DNA of 64,000 nucleotides. It comes from Trebonia sp963773105. Its GTDB lineage: Bacteria > Actinomycetota > Actinomycetes > Streptosporangiales > Streptosporangiaceae. Numbering within the stretch: position 1 is the stretch's first letter; the number at the start of each line of letters is the position of its first letter. The stretch lies in assembly GCA_963773105.1 (NCBI GenBank), contig CAVZAA010000009.1, positions 558,001 through 622,000 on the forward strand, written 5' to 3'. Below the pieces are notes generated by a model, which had not been told where the DNA came from, did not search any database, and was given only the letters and a program-made list of their open reading frames with translations. A program made the translations under genes and the position numbers. Below, in pieces: positions 19,432 to 27,911 of this stretch.

Positions 19432-19444
19432 CGGTGTAACACCG
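19432..19444. promoter_or_regulatory. Short inverted repeat upstream of membrane gene
   Basis: CGGTGT-A-ACACCG at 19432-19444 is a perfect 6-1-6 dyad, about 70 bases before the membrane protein start. TTGATA at 19425-19430 overlaps its left side and could be a -35, but no matching -10 is clear. Candidate operator only. Confidence 0.35.
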
Positions 19445-19513
19445 GTAACAGCGCAGGTTTTGGGGAACTGGCATGGGTAGCTGACGTCGGAGGCTACCGA
19501 ACGAGGTGCAACC

Positions 19514-20128
19514 ATGACATATCCCGCATCCCCAACTGACGCGCGCAGTCCGCGTGTCCGGCCCGACTCCGGCCAGTACTGGGCCGGCGCCGTGGCGACC
19601 GCCGTTATCGCGGCGCTGATCGCCCTGGTCGGCATCCTGATCTCCCGCTGGACGCTCGGCATCCCGATCCTGGCCCCGGCCGGGGACGGCGCCTGGGGCA
19701 ACGCCCACACCGGCGAGTACGTCCTGCTGGCGGCGTGCGTTGCACTCGTCGCGGCCGGCCTGCTCTACCTGCTGATGCTCAGCACGCCGCAACCCGACGT
19801 GTTCTTCCGCTGGATCATCGGGCTGGTCACGCTCATCGCCGTGGTGTACCCGTTCAGCTCAGGCGCACCGCTGGACCAGAAGGTCGCCACCGCGGTCGTG
19901 AACCTGGTGCTCGGCGTCGCCATCGCGTCGCTGCTGACGGCGACCGCCGCCCGCGCGATCCGACGCAACGACCCGCCGCCATCCGGCCCGGTCGGCCCGA
20001 ACGCCGCCGCCGACCCGTACCGCCAGCGCTACGACCAGTCGCCTACCCGCCCGCAGCAGCCGTACCAGCAGCAGCCGGGACGTCCGACTTACACACCGGG
20101 GACACCTCCGACCGACGAGTGGCAGTAG
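19514..20128 (+). CDS. Four-helix membrane protein (DUF6069-like)
   Basis: A 204-residue protein with four hydrophobic helices (ATAVIAALIALVGILI; YVLLAACVALVAAGLLYLLML; FRWIIGLVTLIAVVYPF; AVVNLVLGVAIASLLTATAA) and a hydrophilic C-terminal tail rich in Pro, Gln and Tyr. The helix pattern with a short loop GAPLDQKVATAVVNLVLG resembles actinobacterial DUF6069 proteins; the family name is tentative and no function is known. It has its own promoter region and no operon partner. Confidence 0.75.
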   Translation: MTYPASPTDARSPRVRPDSGQYWAGAVATAVIAALIALVGILISRWTLGIPILAPAGDGAWGNAHTGEYVLLAACVALVAAGLLYLLMLSTPQPDVFFRWIIGLVTLIAVVYPFSSGAPLDQKVATAVVNLVLGVAIASLLTATAARAIRRNDPPPSGPVGPNAAADPYRQRYDQSPTRPQQPYQQQPGRPTYTPGTPPTDEWQ

Positions 20129-20190
20129 CTCCAGGAGCGTGCAGGCCGTCTCCGTCCTTGACATCACCAAGCCGTGGGCTTAGGGGCAGC

Positions 20191-20420
20191 TTAAGGGCGG
20201 GCGGTGTTGCCTGCGAGCGTCCATCCCACGAGCGCGTTGGCGTGGCCGTGACCCATGCCGTGCTCGGACTTCAGGTACCCCACGATGGCCATGTGCTTGT
20301 CGAGGCCGCAGGCGGCGATGACCTGCTGCCACTCCGCGATTGAGCGCCCGTACTTCTTCTCGATAGACGGGAAGTACGATGCGGGCCCTTGCGTCGGCCA
20401 GGCGGCGACTGCTCGGTCAT
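20191..20420 (-). CDS. DUF4287-domain protein, frameshifted near its start
   Basis: The conserved part reads GPASYFPSIEKKYGRSIAEWQQVIAACGLDKHMAIVGYLKSEHGMGHGHANALVGW, a complete DUF4287 domain of about 60 residues. The natural start ATG 20420 (MTEQSPPG) is in a different frame: one base is missing, or two are extra, between 20391 and 20405. An alternative in-frame start at 20523 gives an arginine-rich N-terminus unlike the family. Function of DUF4287 is unknown. Confidence 0.7.
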
Positions 20421-20530
20421 GCTGTGCGCTCCTGTCTGCCCGGTCGGCGACGAGACGGATCCGGCGGTGCCTTCTCATCACTCTGGCAGCATTCTTGCTC
20501 CTCACGGTGGCCCGTGAGCACAATGGAGCC

Positions 20531-20899
20531 GTGTCTGCTCAGGAGATCGACCGATACCTGGAAGCCTTGGAGGAGCCGAAGCGGGGCACTCTGGCCCTGC
20601 TGCGCCGTCGGATCCTTGACGTCCTCCCCGAGGCCGAGCAGGGCATCTCGTATGGCGTCCCGGCCTTCAAGGTCCAGGGAAAGACGATCGCCGGATTCGC
20701 CGCGTTCAAGAGCCACCTGAGCTACCTGCCGCATAGCGGTTCCGTCTTCCCCCAGCTTGCGGACGAGCTCAAGGGCTACACGACCTCGACCGGGGCGCTG
20801 CATTTTGACATCGATCGCGTGCTGCCAGCTCCCCTGGTCGAGAAGCTGGTCGAGGTTCGGCTCAAGCAGGCGTTCCCCGACGTCCAGAAGGATCACTAA
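20531..20899 (+). CDS. DUF1801 protein (YdhG/iron-chaperone-like fold)
   Basis: A 122-residue protein: EIDRYLEALEEPKRGTLALLRRRILDVLPEAEQGISYGVPAFKVQGKTIAGFAAFKSHLSYLPHSG, then LHFDIDRVLPAPLVEKLVEVR. The order and length match DUF1801 (frataxin-like fold; some members are described as iron chaperones). GTG 20531 opens the domain correctly; the ribosome site is weak. It is divergent from the DUF4287 gene, with only about 110 bases between them. Confidence 0.85.
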   Translation: MSAQEIDRYLEALEEPKRGTLALLRRRILDVLPEAEQGISYGVPAFKVQGKTIAGFAAFKSHLSYLPHSGSVFPQLADELKGYTTSTGALHFDIDRVLPAPLVEKLVEVRLKQAFPDVQKDH

Positions 20900-20960
20900 G
20901 AATGGAATCGGGTCAGCGGGACATGCTGGTCCGCCGCAGCCTGGCCGTTACGTCTGGAAG

Positions 20961-21492
20961 ATGCGTGATGCATCGGTGAAACGCGCACGCATCTCGGCGG
21001 TTGTCTTTGCGGGCCTGGCGGCCATCGCGGGATGTTCGGCACCCGCCGTCACCGCGACCGCCGCGGTGCCAGCCACGCTGCCGATGCCAGCGGAACCACA
21101 CAACCTGCCGACGGTGCTCGGGCCGCTGAACGGATCAGGGAGCAGGGCATTCACCGTGACCATGCGATCGCCCATGGCGATCGAACTGGGCTGCCGAGGC
21201 AAGGGCATGGCGTGGGCCCGGAGTCCGTTCGGCGACATAACCGTCTGGTGCGACAACACCCCCGGATCCGAGTCCTTTGGCAGCTCCTATTTTTCTGCCA
21301 AGGACCTGGAGCGCGACAAGCTCAGACCGGGCCAGCGGGTTAGCGTGCGGATCGCGGTTCCCGCCGGCGATACCTGGCGGCTATGGGTCACCGGCGGCCC
21401 CGCGTTACGGCGGCGTCCACATCAAGGAAGTCGCGAAGGCCTGGAACCTGGCCTTCGCCCCGCAGTGCCTATCGTCGGCCGCAGGCAATTAG
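20961..21492 (+). CDS. Small lipoprotein, frameshifted
   Basis: The N-terminus has a lipoprotein signal (KRARISAVVFAGLAAIAGCSAP, lipobox LAAIAGC). The mature part includes RAFTVTMRSPMAIELGCRGKGMAW, DITVWCDNTPGSES and RPGQRVSVRIAVPAGDTWRLWVTGG. After about 21400 the sensible continuation is in another frame (RYGGVHIKEVAKAWNLAF, stop 21492); removing one C of the CCCC at 21398-21401 joins them. The result, about 170 residues, is an exported protein of unknown function. Start is ATG 20961 or GTG 20976. Confidence 0.6.
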
Positions 21493-21526
21493 GCATACTC
21501 AGGTGTCGCGATCGGAGGATGGCCCG

Positions 21527-21946
21527 ATGATTACGCTCGTTCCGCTGTGCTCGATGACCCTCATGCTCGGCCAGGCCGTGGACGCGGGGAACACACCCGC
21601 CGGACGGCGGATGGCCGTCGAGATCACGAGCGCGACAGTGTCCGGCCGGTTGAAGGGCGGCGCGGCGGGAGCGGGTAGCTCCGATTGGTTCATCATGACT
21701 GCCGATGGCCTCATTCTTCCGGATGTGAGGCTGGCCATCCGGACCGACGATGGCGCGGTGGTGCTGATCCGGTATTCCGGGCGGCTGCGATTCGCTCCCC
21801 GTCAGGAATCGGTCGCGTTCGTCGCCCCGGTATTTGAGACCGCGGATCCCCGCTACCAATGGCTCAATCCCGTTCAGGCGGTCGGCAAGGGCATCATGTC
21901 CGCCGACTTGTCCAGAATCGACTACGAGGTCCACGAACTTCAGTAG
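21527..21946 (+). CDS. DUF3237 family protein
   Basis: A 139-residue protein beginning ITLVPLCSMTLMLGQAVDAGNTPAGRRMAVEITSATVSGRLKG and containing GSSDWFIMTADGLILPDVRLAIRTDDGAVVLIRYSGR, characteristic of DUF3237 (a beta-barrel family near UPF0311). ATG 21527 follows CGGAGG at 21514-21519. Function unknown; in other actinomycetes it is scattered near catabolic genes. Confidence 0.85.
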   Translation: MITLVPLCSMTLMLGQAVDAGNTPAGRRMAVEITSATVSGRLKGGAAGAGSSDWFIMTADGLILPDVRLAIRTDDGAVVLIRYSGRLRFAPRQESVAFVAPVFETADPRYQWLNPVQAVGKGIMSADLSRIDYEVHELQ

Positions 21947-21973
21947 GCGAATCGCGGCCCGCGTCGGTCTGAC

Positions 21974-22993
21974 CTAGCGGGTTGAGGAGGCGGCGGCGAG
22001 GATATCGACGGCGAAGACGATGGTGTCGGTACCCTTGATGCCGGCCGACGGAACGCCGACCGGGCCGTAGCCGTATGCGGGCGGGATGACGAGCAGTACC
22101 CGGCTTCCGACGGTCTGGCCGACCAGGCCCTTGTCCCAGCCCTTGATAACTTGGCCCACGCCGATCGTGGTGCCAAACGGCTGGCGGCGCGACCAGGTGG
22201 AGTCGAAGGCCTTCTTCGTCCGCCAGATCACGCCCGCGTACTGGACCACGATGTACTCGCCCTTGGTCACCTTCGGGCCGCGGCCCTTGATCAGGGTCCT
22301 GATCCGCAGGGTCTTAGGCGCCGCTGTCTTCGGGATGGTGATCTTCGGGCCCTTGCCCGCCGCGCCCGCGGTCACCCTCGGCAGCGCGCCGCCGCCGTTT
22401 GAGAGCCACTTGCCCGATGGGCCGGCCGTGTTGCCAACCGACGCCAGCATGTCGACAACGAAGACCACCGTGTCCGTGGGGCCGACCCCGATTCCGGGGT
22501 TGCCGTGCGGGCCGAACGCGTCCGCGGGCGGCAGCACCGCGAGCACCCGACTGCCGAGCTTCTGGCCGATCAGCGCCTTCTCAAGGCCGGGCAGCAGCCG
22601 ACCGGCGAACAACGTCGGCAACCCCGTCACGTAGGTGGAGCCGATCAGCTTATGGGTCTTGCCTCGCCAGTCATACACCACGAAGTCGCCGATCAGGCTC
22701 TGGGCTTTGGTCAGCTTCGTGCCAGTGCCCTTAATGACCGTCTTGATGTACAGCGGCCCCGATCCCGGCACGGCGGGGATCTTCACCTTCGGCGCCTTAC
22801 CGAACGCCCCGGTCACGGTGACCAGCTTGCGGGTGTCCGCCGTCGGGGATGCGGAAGAGCCCGCGGACATCACGGGCCCTGCGGACGCGGCCGACGCGGA
22901 TGCGGCCGACGCGGATGCGGACGCGCCACCGGCGAGGGCGGCGATAGCGAGCAGCGGGGTGAGGGCGAGCGCGGCCGCATGTCGTCTTTGCAT
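21974..22993 (-). CDS. Secreted peptidyl-prolyl isomerase with two FKBP domains
   Basis: A 339-residue exported protein. ATG 22993 (MQRRHAAALALTPLLAIAALAGG) follows AGAGG and gives a signal peptide; a low-complexity Ser/Ala stretch then precedes two FKBP domains. Domain 1 (about residues 75-200) is divergent: GDFVVYDWRGKTHKLIGSTY and LEKALIGQKLGSRVLAVLPPADAFG. Domain 2 (about 225-330) is canonical: GEYIVVQYAGVIWRTKKAFDSTW, VIKGWDKGLVGQTVGSRVLLVIPPAYGYG, GTDTIVFAVDIL. It likely helps fold exported proteins. Domain 1 may be degenerate in catalysis. Confidence 0.9.
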   Translation of the reverse strand: MQRRHAAALALTPLLAIAALAGGASASASAASASAASAGPVMSAGSSASPTADTRKLVTVTGAFGKAPKVKIPAVPGSGPLYIKTVIKGTGTKLTKAQSLIGDFVVYDWRGKTHKLIGSTYVTGLPTLFAGRLLPGLEKALIGQKLGSRVLAVLPPADAFGPHGNPGIGVGPTDTVVFVVDMLASVGNTAGPSGKWLSNGGGALPRVTAGAAGKGPKITIPKTAAPKTLRIRTLIKGRGPKVTKGEYIVVQYAGVIWRTKKAFDSTWSRRQPFGTTIGVGQVIKGWDKGLVGQTVGSRVLLVIPPAYGYGPVGVPSAGIKGTDTIVFAVDILAAASSTR

Positions 22994-23129
22994 GGAAACC
23001 TCTCGCTGTGGGGGTGTCGCAGCGAAGCCCCCGGCAGGACGGCGTCCGACCACGCTCGCGCGTCTCCTGCCCGATGGGCTTCGCTACCCCAAAGTCTGAC
23101 ACGTCCGCCGCCGCGCCCGCCACCACGTC

Positions 23130-23469
23130 CCGGCTGCGCACCCGCACGGATGTGGCAACTGGCCCGGACGATGATCGGGCGGGCGGTGAAGTCGGGAGTG
23201 CCGTTCTCCTGGGTGGCCGGCGACGAGGTCTACGGCGGCAACCCGAAGCTCCGCGCCTGGCTCGAGGAGCGGGACATCAGCTATGTCATGGCCGTGGCCT
23301 GCAACGAGATCATCGCGATGGCGGCCGCGGGGATGCGGCCGGCCTGGTCCCGAAGGGCGGGTGGCAGCGGCTGAGCTGCGCCGACGGCTCCAAGGGGCCC
23401 CGGCTCTACGACTGGGCGCTCATCGGCGCCGCGGGCCAGGGGCATCACCTGTGGGATCCGGCGGTCTAG
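23130..23469 (+). pseudogene. Remnant of an IS701-type transposase
   Basis: Two frames together give the central part of an IS701-family DDE transposase. WQLARTMIGRAVKSGVPFSWVAGDEVYGGNPKLRAWLEERDISYVMAVAC is in one frame to about 23335; LVPKGGWQRLSCADGSKGPRLYDWALI is in another to 23469. The first third, the last third and both terminal inverted repeats are absent, and the junction also lacks the expected linker. It cannot move. The flanks show no target duplication. Confidence 0.7.
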
Positions 23470-23512
23470 TGCTGGCGTAGGTCGCGCCGATGGTGTCGTA
23501 GATCGTGATGGG

Positions 23513-24502
23513 TCAGGACAGACCGCAGGCGGGGCCCGGCTTGCTGGTGAGAAAGCCGTAGACCTTAGCCGCATCCCACGTCGCCGCCGTGGTCAGCACC
23601 TTTTCGTAGGAGTAGGTACCGTTCTTGTTTTTCTTCGCGTAGGAGGTGTGGACGGCCGCGGCCTGCTTGAAGTGCAAGATGCCGCCGAGGCGGGTGTCGC
23701 ACACGATGTCGTTGGCGTTGCAGACATTCGCCGTGACGGGCCAGCCGTTCACGTCGGGTCCGAGCTTGATCCCGAGGACGCTCGCGATCCAGCTCGCTAT
23801 TCCTTCGCCGTTGGCAGGCGAGTTGCCGAATTCCTTGGCCCTCGTGTTCGGGACGCGGTTGCCGTCGCCGAGCAGGATGGAGCCCTGAACGCAGGTGAGC
23901 ACCCCGCCCGGGAGGGAATTCACGGCCGTGTGGGCGACCATCGCGCCCTGCGAGTAGCCCGCGAGGATCATCAGCGTGCTGCCGCAGCGCTTGTGCAGCG
24001 CGTTGGCCAGGGATATCAGGACCTTCCTGCCCGTGACGATGCTGCTGACATACTTATCGACGTTGTGATGGAAGTAGTAGCTGGGTCCCTTGCTCCAGTC
24101 GGTCGGGTCAAGCACGTTGACCGAGAGGGAGGGGTAATTCACGGCGTAGGTCTTGTAGGAGACCTTCTTCTGCTTGAAATAGCCCGCCGCGACCGAGAGC
24201 AGCTTGCTCACCTCCGCGCCGAGGCCGTTGAATTGACCGCCGGACGTCTCGCCCGACCCGCGCGCGCCGATCAGGAACACTCGGGGACAAGCGGTGGCGG
24301 CCGCTCCCGGCGACGACAGGGCCGGAACCGCGGTGGCCCCGGCCGGGAGCCAGAGCAGGGTACTGCCAGGCTGGCGAGATTGACCGCTGCCCGATGCGGC
24401 GAGCGCCTGGCCGGTGCCGGTCATGGTGATCATGGCCACCATGGCGAGGCTCGCGATCATCGCGCTGCGAAGGCGCGATCCGGGCTTGGTGAAAAGCCTC
24501 AT
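23513..24502 (-). CDS. Secreted cutinase-family serine esterase
   Basis: A roughly 329-residue exported protein. ATG 24502 is chosen because GGAGG lies five bases upstream, which gives a signal peptide (RLRSAMIASLAMVAMITMTG, cleavage near QALAASG). The cutinase fold is shown by CPRVFLIGARGSGETSG, the nucleophile elbow LAGYSQGAMV, and NANDIVCDTRLGGILHFKQAAAVHTSY, which holds the catalytic Asp and His. Mycobacterial and actinomycete relatives hydrolyse lipid or polyester esters. A 513-residue version starting at 25054 is an artefact that reads the Gln-rich neighbour backwards. Confidence 0.9.
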   Translation of the reverse strand: MRLFTKPGSRLRSAMIASLAMVAMITMTGTGQALAASGSGQSRQPGSTLLWLPAGATAVPALSSPGAAATACPRVFLIGARGSGETSGGQFNGLGAEVSKLLSVAAGYFKQKKVSYKTYAVNYPSLSVNVLDPTDWSKGPSYYFHHNVDKYVSSIVTGRKVLISLANALHKRCGSTLMILAGYSQGAMVAHTAVNSLPGGVLTCVQGSILLGDGNRVPNTRAKEFGNSPANGEGIASWIASVLGIKLGPDVNGWPVTANVCNANDIVCDTRLGGILHFKQAAAVHTSYAKKNKNGTYSYEKVLTTAATWDAAKVYGFLTSKPGPACGLS

Positions 24503-24691
24503 CATTTCCTCCGTCACCCACGCGGCGCCCAGTTCCCGTCGGGGAATCATGTCCAGTCGTGATGGTACGTGCGCGGGTAATGATCTGCAATAGTTGGAAA
24601 TAGTCCAGAGAACAGTGCGGGTCGCGGTTGTCGGCGATGATCTTTTACGGCGATCCTTCAGAAAGGGTCGGGGTGGGGGCATGATGGAATG

Positions 24692-25480
24692 GTGGATTAC
24701 CAGATTGGGGTTACCCCCTGTCCGCAGTGCGGCAGTAGCGATCAAGTGCACACCGCGCGCGAGCTTCTCGACATCATCAACGGGGCGCGCCAGCAGGGGT
24801 TCCAGCAGCCGGGCCAGTTCCCGCAGCCGACCCCGTTCCCGCAGCCCGGCCAGGCGCCGGGGCAGGGCTCGTTCCCGCAGGGCACCCCGTTCCCGCAACA
24901 GGGAGAGCCGGGCCAGTTCTCGCAGCCGACCCCGTTCCCGCAGGGCACGCCGTTCCCGCAACAGGGAGCCCCCTCCGCGCAGCCCGACTCGTTCCAGCAG
25001 CCCGGGCAAACGCAGGGGCAGAGCTGGAACAACAGTGACGACGACTACGACCATTACAACGCGGATGGCAACAGCTCCCGCACCGGCTTCCCCTTCGGCC
25101 GCAACCGATCGCGCCGCGACGGCATTGGCTTCGACTCCATCGGCGACGCCCTGGGCGACGACATCGGCGGGGCGGTCGTCGGGGCGGCGCTCGGGTTCGC
25201 AGGGCGGGCCCTGGCCAAGCGAATGAAGAAGGCCTACGAGGAGAAGATCCAGCCCGCGATGGAGGCGCGGGCGGCGCAGGCCCAGCAGCAGTCGCAGCAG
25301 CAGTGGGAGCAGTCCAAGGCCGACCTGGCCACGATCGTGCAGCGCTACCCCGAGCTGCGGGGCTGCCTGGCGGACCAGGTGATCTTCCTCGACGGCGGGT
25401 ACAAGACGGTGCCGATGAGCGAGCTGACGATGCCGGTAACGCTGGCGCAGGCGGATGCTGTGGTGACCCGGCTGCGGTAG
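24692..25480 (+). CDS. Unrecognised Cys-motif protein with Gln/Pro-rich region (copy 1)
   Basis: About 263 residues. It begins VDYQIGVTPCPQCGSSDQVHTARELLDII, with a CxxCGSSD knuckle. A low-complexity stretch of PFPQ/GTPFPQQG repeats (about residues 35-110) follows, then an acidic DDDYDHYN patch, a glycine-rich hydrophobic stretch (GGAVVGAALGFAGRALAKRM), a Gln-rich helix and the conserved end RYPELRGCLADQVIFLDGGYKTVPMSEL. The gene 160 bases downstream is a paralogue, and conservation of the upstream bases supports GTG 24692 over the ATG one codon earlier. I do not recognise the family. The single CxxC is half of a zinc ribbon. Confidence 0.7.
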   Translation: MDYQIGVTPCPQCGSSDQVHTARELLDIINGARQQGFQQPGQFPQPTPFPQPGQAPGQGSFPQGTPFPQQGEPGQFSQPTPFPQGTPFPQQGAPSAQPDSFQQPGQTQGQSWNNSDDDYDHYNADGNSSRTGFPFGRNRSRRDGIGFDSIGDALGDDIGGAVVGAALGFAGRALAKRMKKAYEEKIQPAMEARAAQAQQQSQQQWEQSKADLATIVQRYPELRGCLADQVIFLDGGYKTVPMSELTMPVTLAQADAVVTRLR

Positions 25481-25603
25481 TCGAGGCGCCGACCGTCATT
25501 CGTTCATTACGTCGCCCTCGGCTCGCCTATCGATGCGCGCCGAATGCGGGAACACCATTCCCGCCTGACTTCGATCGACCGATCGACCCCTTTGCCTAGT
25601 GAA

Positions 25604-25641
25604 CCTTCAGAAAATGTGAAGGCGAGGGCATCATGGGATTG
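25604..25641 (+). repeat. Leader shared by the tandem paralogues
   Basis: CCTTCAGAAA occurs at 24655 and 25604, in each case exactly 37 bases before the GTG of the gene, and both leaders share GGGCAT-N-ATGG immediately upstream of the start. The duplication therefore included the 5' regulatory region. Confidence 0.65.
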
Positions 25642-26246
25642 TGGATTACCAGATCGGGGTTACCCCCTGCCCGAAGTGCGGCAGCAGCGATCAAGTGCGT
25701 TCCGCACGCGAGCTTTTCGACATGATGAACATGGCGCTCGAGGAGGCGTACCGGCGTTCACACCCATTCCAGCAGTCCGGCCCGATGCAGGGTCAGAGCC
25801 AAGGCCCGGGCGGCACGGATGACGGCGACTATGACCATTACAACGTCGAGGGGTCCGACCCCAATCTGCCGGGCAGGATCCCGCGCCGCGGGGGACGTGG
25901 CTTTGACCTTGACTTCGACGGCGACAGCGTCGCCGACGACCTCGGCGCGGCGGTGCTCGTGACCGCTCTCGGGTTCGCGGGGCGGGCGCTGGCCAAGCGG
26001 ATGAAGCGGGCCTACGACGAGAAGGTCGCCCCCGCCATGGAGGCCAAGGCGGCGCAGTGGCAGCAGCAGTGGGAGCAGTCCAAGGCCGAGCAGGACCAGA
26101 TCGTGGCGTGCTACCCCGAACTGCGGGGCTGCATGAAGGACCAGGTCGTCTTCCTCGACGGCGGGTACAAGACCGTGCCCGTCAAAGAGCTGAAGATGCC
26201 GGTCACGCTGACGCAGGCGGATGACGTGGTGGCTAGGCTGCGATAG
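25641..26246 (+). CDS. Unrecognised Cys-motif protein (copy 2)
   Basis: A 201-residue paralogue of the preceding gene: DYQIGVTPCPKCGSSDQVRSARELFDMM at the start, the DDGDYDHYNVEG patch, GFAGRALAKRMKRAYDEK, and the end YPELRGCMKDQVVFLDGGYKTVPVKEL. It lacks the Pro/Gln repeats of copy 1. GTG 25641 is conserved with copy 1 at the DNA level, as is the leader. Function unknown; the C-terminal half is the best conserved and probably the working domain. Confidence 0.7.
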   Translation: MDYQIGVTPCPKCGSSDQVRSARELFDMMNMALEEAYRRSHPFQQSGPMQGQSQGPGGTDDGDYDHYNVEGSDPNLPGRIPRRGGRGFDLDFDGDSVADDLGAAVLVTALGFAGRALAKRMKRAYDEKVAPAMEAKAAQWQQQWEQSKAEQDQIVACYPELRGCMKDQVVFLDGGYKTVPVKELKMPVTLTQADDVVARLR

Positions 26247-26256
26247 CCGGCCTTAC

Positions 26257-27108
26257 CTACCTGCGAGCGGCCATCACCCAGCGGATCGCGCCCACGATGG
26301 CGCGGCCGGTCGGCGGGACGATCACGGATTCGGCGACCGGCAGCCGGGGCAGCCGCAACTCCCGCCGCGCCCAGGGCGGGAGGTCGGCGATCGCGGTCGC
26401 GGCCAGCAGCGTGTACGGGCCGCGGGCGAGCACCGGCAGCGGCGGGTTCCAGACCAGGAAACGGGCCGCCTCAAGGGCGGACGGCGTCGCGCGCAGCTCC
26501 GGCCGGTACGCGGCGAGCGCCTCGGCCAGCTCCTGGCGCGTCCGCGGCGGGTCCGGGACCCCGAGGGCGAGCGCGATCCTGGCGGTGTCGGCGACGTAGC
26601 CGTCGCAGTCGTCCGGATCGAGCGGGCGGGCGCCGTAGCGCTGGTGGCAGCGCAGGAAGCTGTCGGTCTCGGCCACGTGCACCCAGCGGAGCAGGTGCGG
26701 GTCATCCGCCCGGTACGGGCGGCCGTCTAGGTCGGTCCCGGTGATGTGCTGATGGACGTGCCGGACATGGTCGACCGCGCGCTGCGCGTCGTCGGCCGGG
26801 CCGAACGTGGTGGCCGCGAGGAACGTGCTGGTTCGCTGCAGTCGGCCCCAGGGGTCGTGACGGTAATCGGAGTGCTGCGCGACCGCGATCATCGCCCGGG
26901 GGTGCAGCGACTGCAGCAGCAGCGCCCGCAGGCCGCCCACGAACATCGCGGCGTCGCCGTGCACCCGCCGGATCGGGCGGTCGGGGTCGAACCAGCGTGG
27001 TCCGGGGGAGGCGAAACGCGCCCGGTTGGCCGGCCCGTTCGGACCCGCGACCCGGGCGAACAACGCCTCGCCCAGGCGGCGCTGCAGCGTACCCGGCTCG
27101 GCGCTCAT
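26257..27108 (-). CDS. MpaB/DUF2236 family oxygenase-like protein
   Basis: A 283-residue helical protein. Diagnostic parts are the RRVHGDAAMFVGGLRALLLQSLHPRAMIAVAQHSDYRHDPWGRLQRTSTFLAATTFG block, with conserved His residues, and LLRWVHVAETDSFLRCHQRYG. The family includes the mycophenolic-acid enzyme MpaB and rubber oxygenase Lcp-like proteins; several bind haem b through such His residues. Substrate unknown. It is transcribed alone, divergent from the DinB gene. Confidence 0.85.
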   Translation of the reverse strand: MSAEPGTLQRRLGEALFARVAGPNGPANRARFASPGPRWFDPDRPIRRVHGDAAMFVGGLRALLLQSLHPRAMIAVAQHSDYRHDPWGRLQRTSTFLAATTFGPADDAQRAVDHVRHVHQHITGTDLDGRPYRADDPHLLRWVHVAETDSFLRCHQRYGARPLDPDDCDGYVADTARIALALGVPDPPRTRQELAEALAAYRPELRATPSALEAARFLVWNPPLPVLARGPYTLLAATAIADLPPWARRELRLPRLPVAESVIVPPTGRAIVGAIRWVMAARR

Positions 27109-27206
27109 CCCCCACCTCCTGCGGTTGCCTCGTAATCAAGGCTAACGACCGGCCCCAAATGCCCGCCGCACTGTTAATGCTTTGCCTCCGGGAGCGTGCA
27201 TCGCCG

Positions 27207-27800
27207 ATGATGGCGGCCATGGCCACGACCCGACGAGCCGACATGTTCACGGCGGACGGCAGGCCGTCCGACGACGACCCGCGCGAGAACGGGCCGAGGC
27301 TGGGCGACGAGCGCGTCACCCTGGTTGAATCGCTGCGCAGCGGGCGCCTCACCTTGGAGCTGAAGTGCGCGGGTCTCGACGCCGACGCGATGGCGCGGCG
27401 CTCGGTCGAGCCATCGACGATGTCGCTGCTCGGGCTGGTGCGCCACCTGGCCGAGGTGGAGCGGGCGACGTTCCGGGTGCTGCTGGCGGGTCAGGAGGCG
27501 CCCCGGCTGTACTGCTCCGACACTGACCCTGACGGAGACTTTGACAATGCGATTGCCGATCCGCGAGTGGTCGCGGAGGCGTGGGACGCCTGGCGCGCGG
27601 AAGTGGACTTCGCCACCCGGTTCGTGGCCGAGGCACCCAGTCTGGACATCACCGGCGACGATCCCCTCAACCAGCACGGCAGCGGGGGCGGGGCGATGTC
27701 GCTGCGGGAGGCGCTGGTCGGGATGATCTGGGAGTATGCCCGCCACATGGGCCACGCCGACCTGCTGCGGGAGCGGATCGACGGGCGCATCGGACAGTAG
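27207..27800 (+). CDS. DinB/DUF664 family protein
   Basis: About 197 residues. The four-helix DinB fold is indicated by ERVTLVESLRSGRLTLELKCAGLDADAMARRSVEPSTMSLLGLVRHLAEVERATFRVLL and by REALVGMIWEYARHMGHADLLRERIDGRIG. The two His residues (RHLAE, RHMGHAD) fit the metal-binding triad of the fold. Actinobacterial members include mycothiol-dependent S-transferases. Starts at 27207, 27210 and 27219 are all possible; none has a strong ribosome site. Confidence 0.85.
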   Translation: MMAAMATTRRADMFTADGRPSDDDPRENGPRLGDERVTLVESLRSGRLTLELKCAGLDADAMARRSVEPSTMSLLGLVRHLAEVERATFRVLLAGQEAPRLYCSDTDPDGDFDNAIADPRVVAEAWDAWRAEVDFATRFVAEAPSLDITGDDPLNQHGSGGGAMSLREALVGMIWEYARHMGHADLLRERIDGRIGQ

Positions 27801-27911
27801 TCCGCCGGTGGTGGTCAAGGGCTACCCGCGCTGACGGTGTGCGGCGGTCCGGCGGGAGCGATGCTCTGCGGAGCGGAAGTCTTCTGCCCGCCCGCGAACG
27901 AAAGGTCTACC

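Noticed and set aside
23130..23469. Active insertion sequence
   Set aside because: Only the central part of the transposase remains, in two frames, with no terminal inverted repeats.
24503..25054. N-terminal extension of the cutinase
   Set aside because: The extension is the reverse complement of the Pro/Gln repeats in the divergent gene. The signal peptide and GGAGG site are at 24502.
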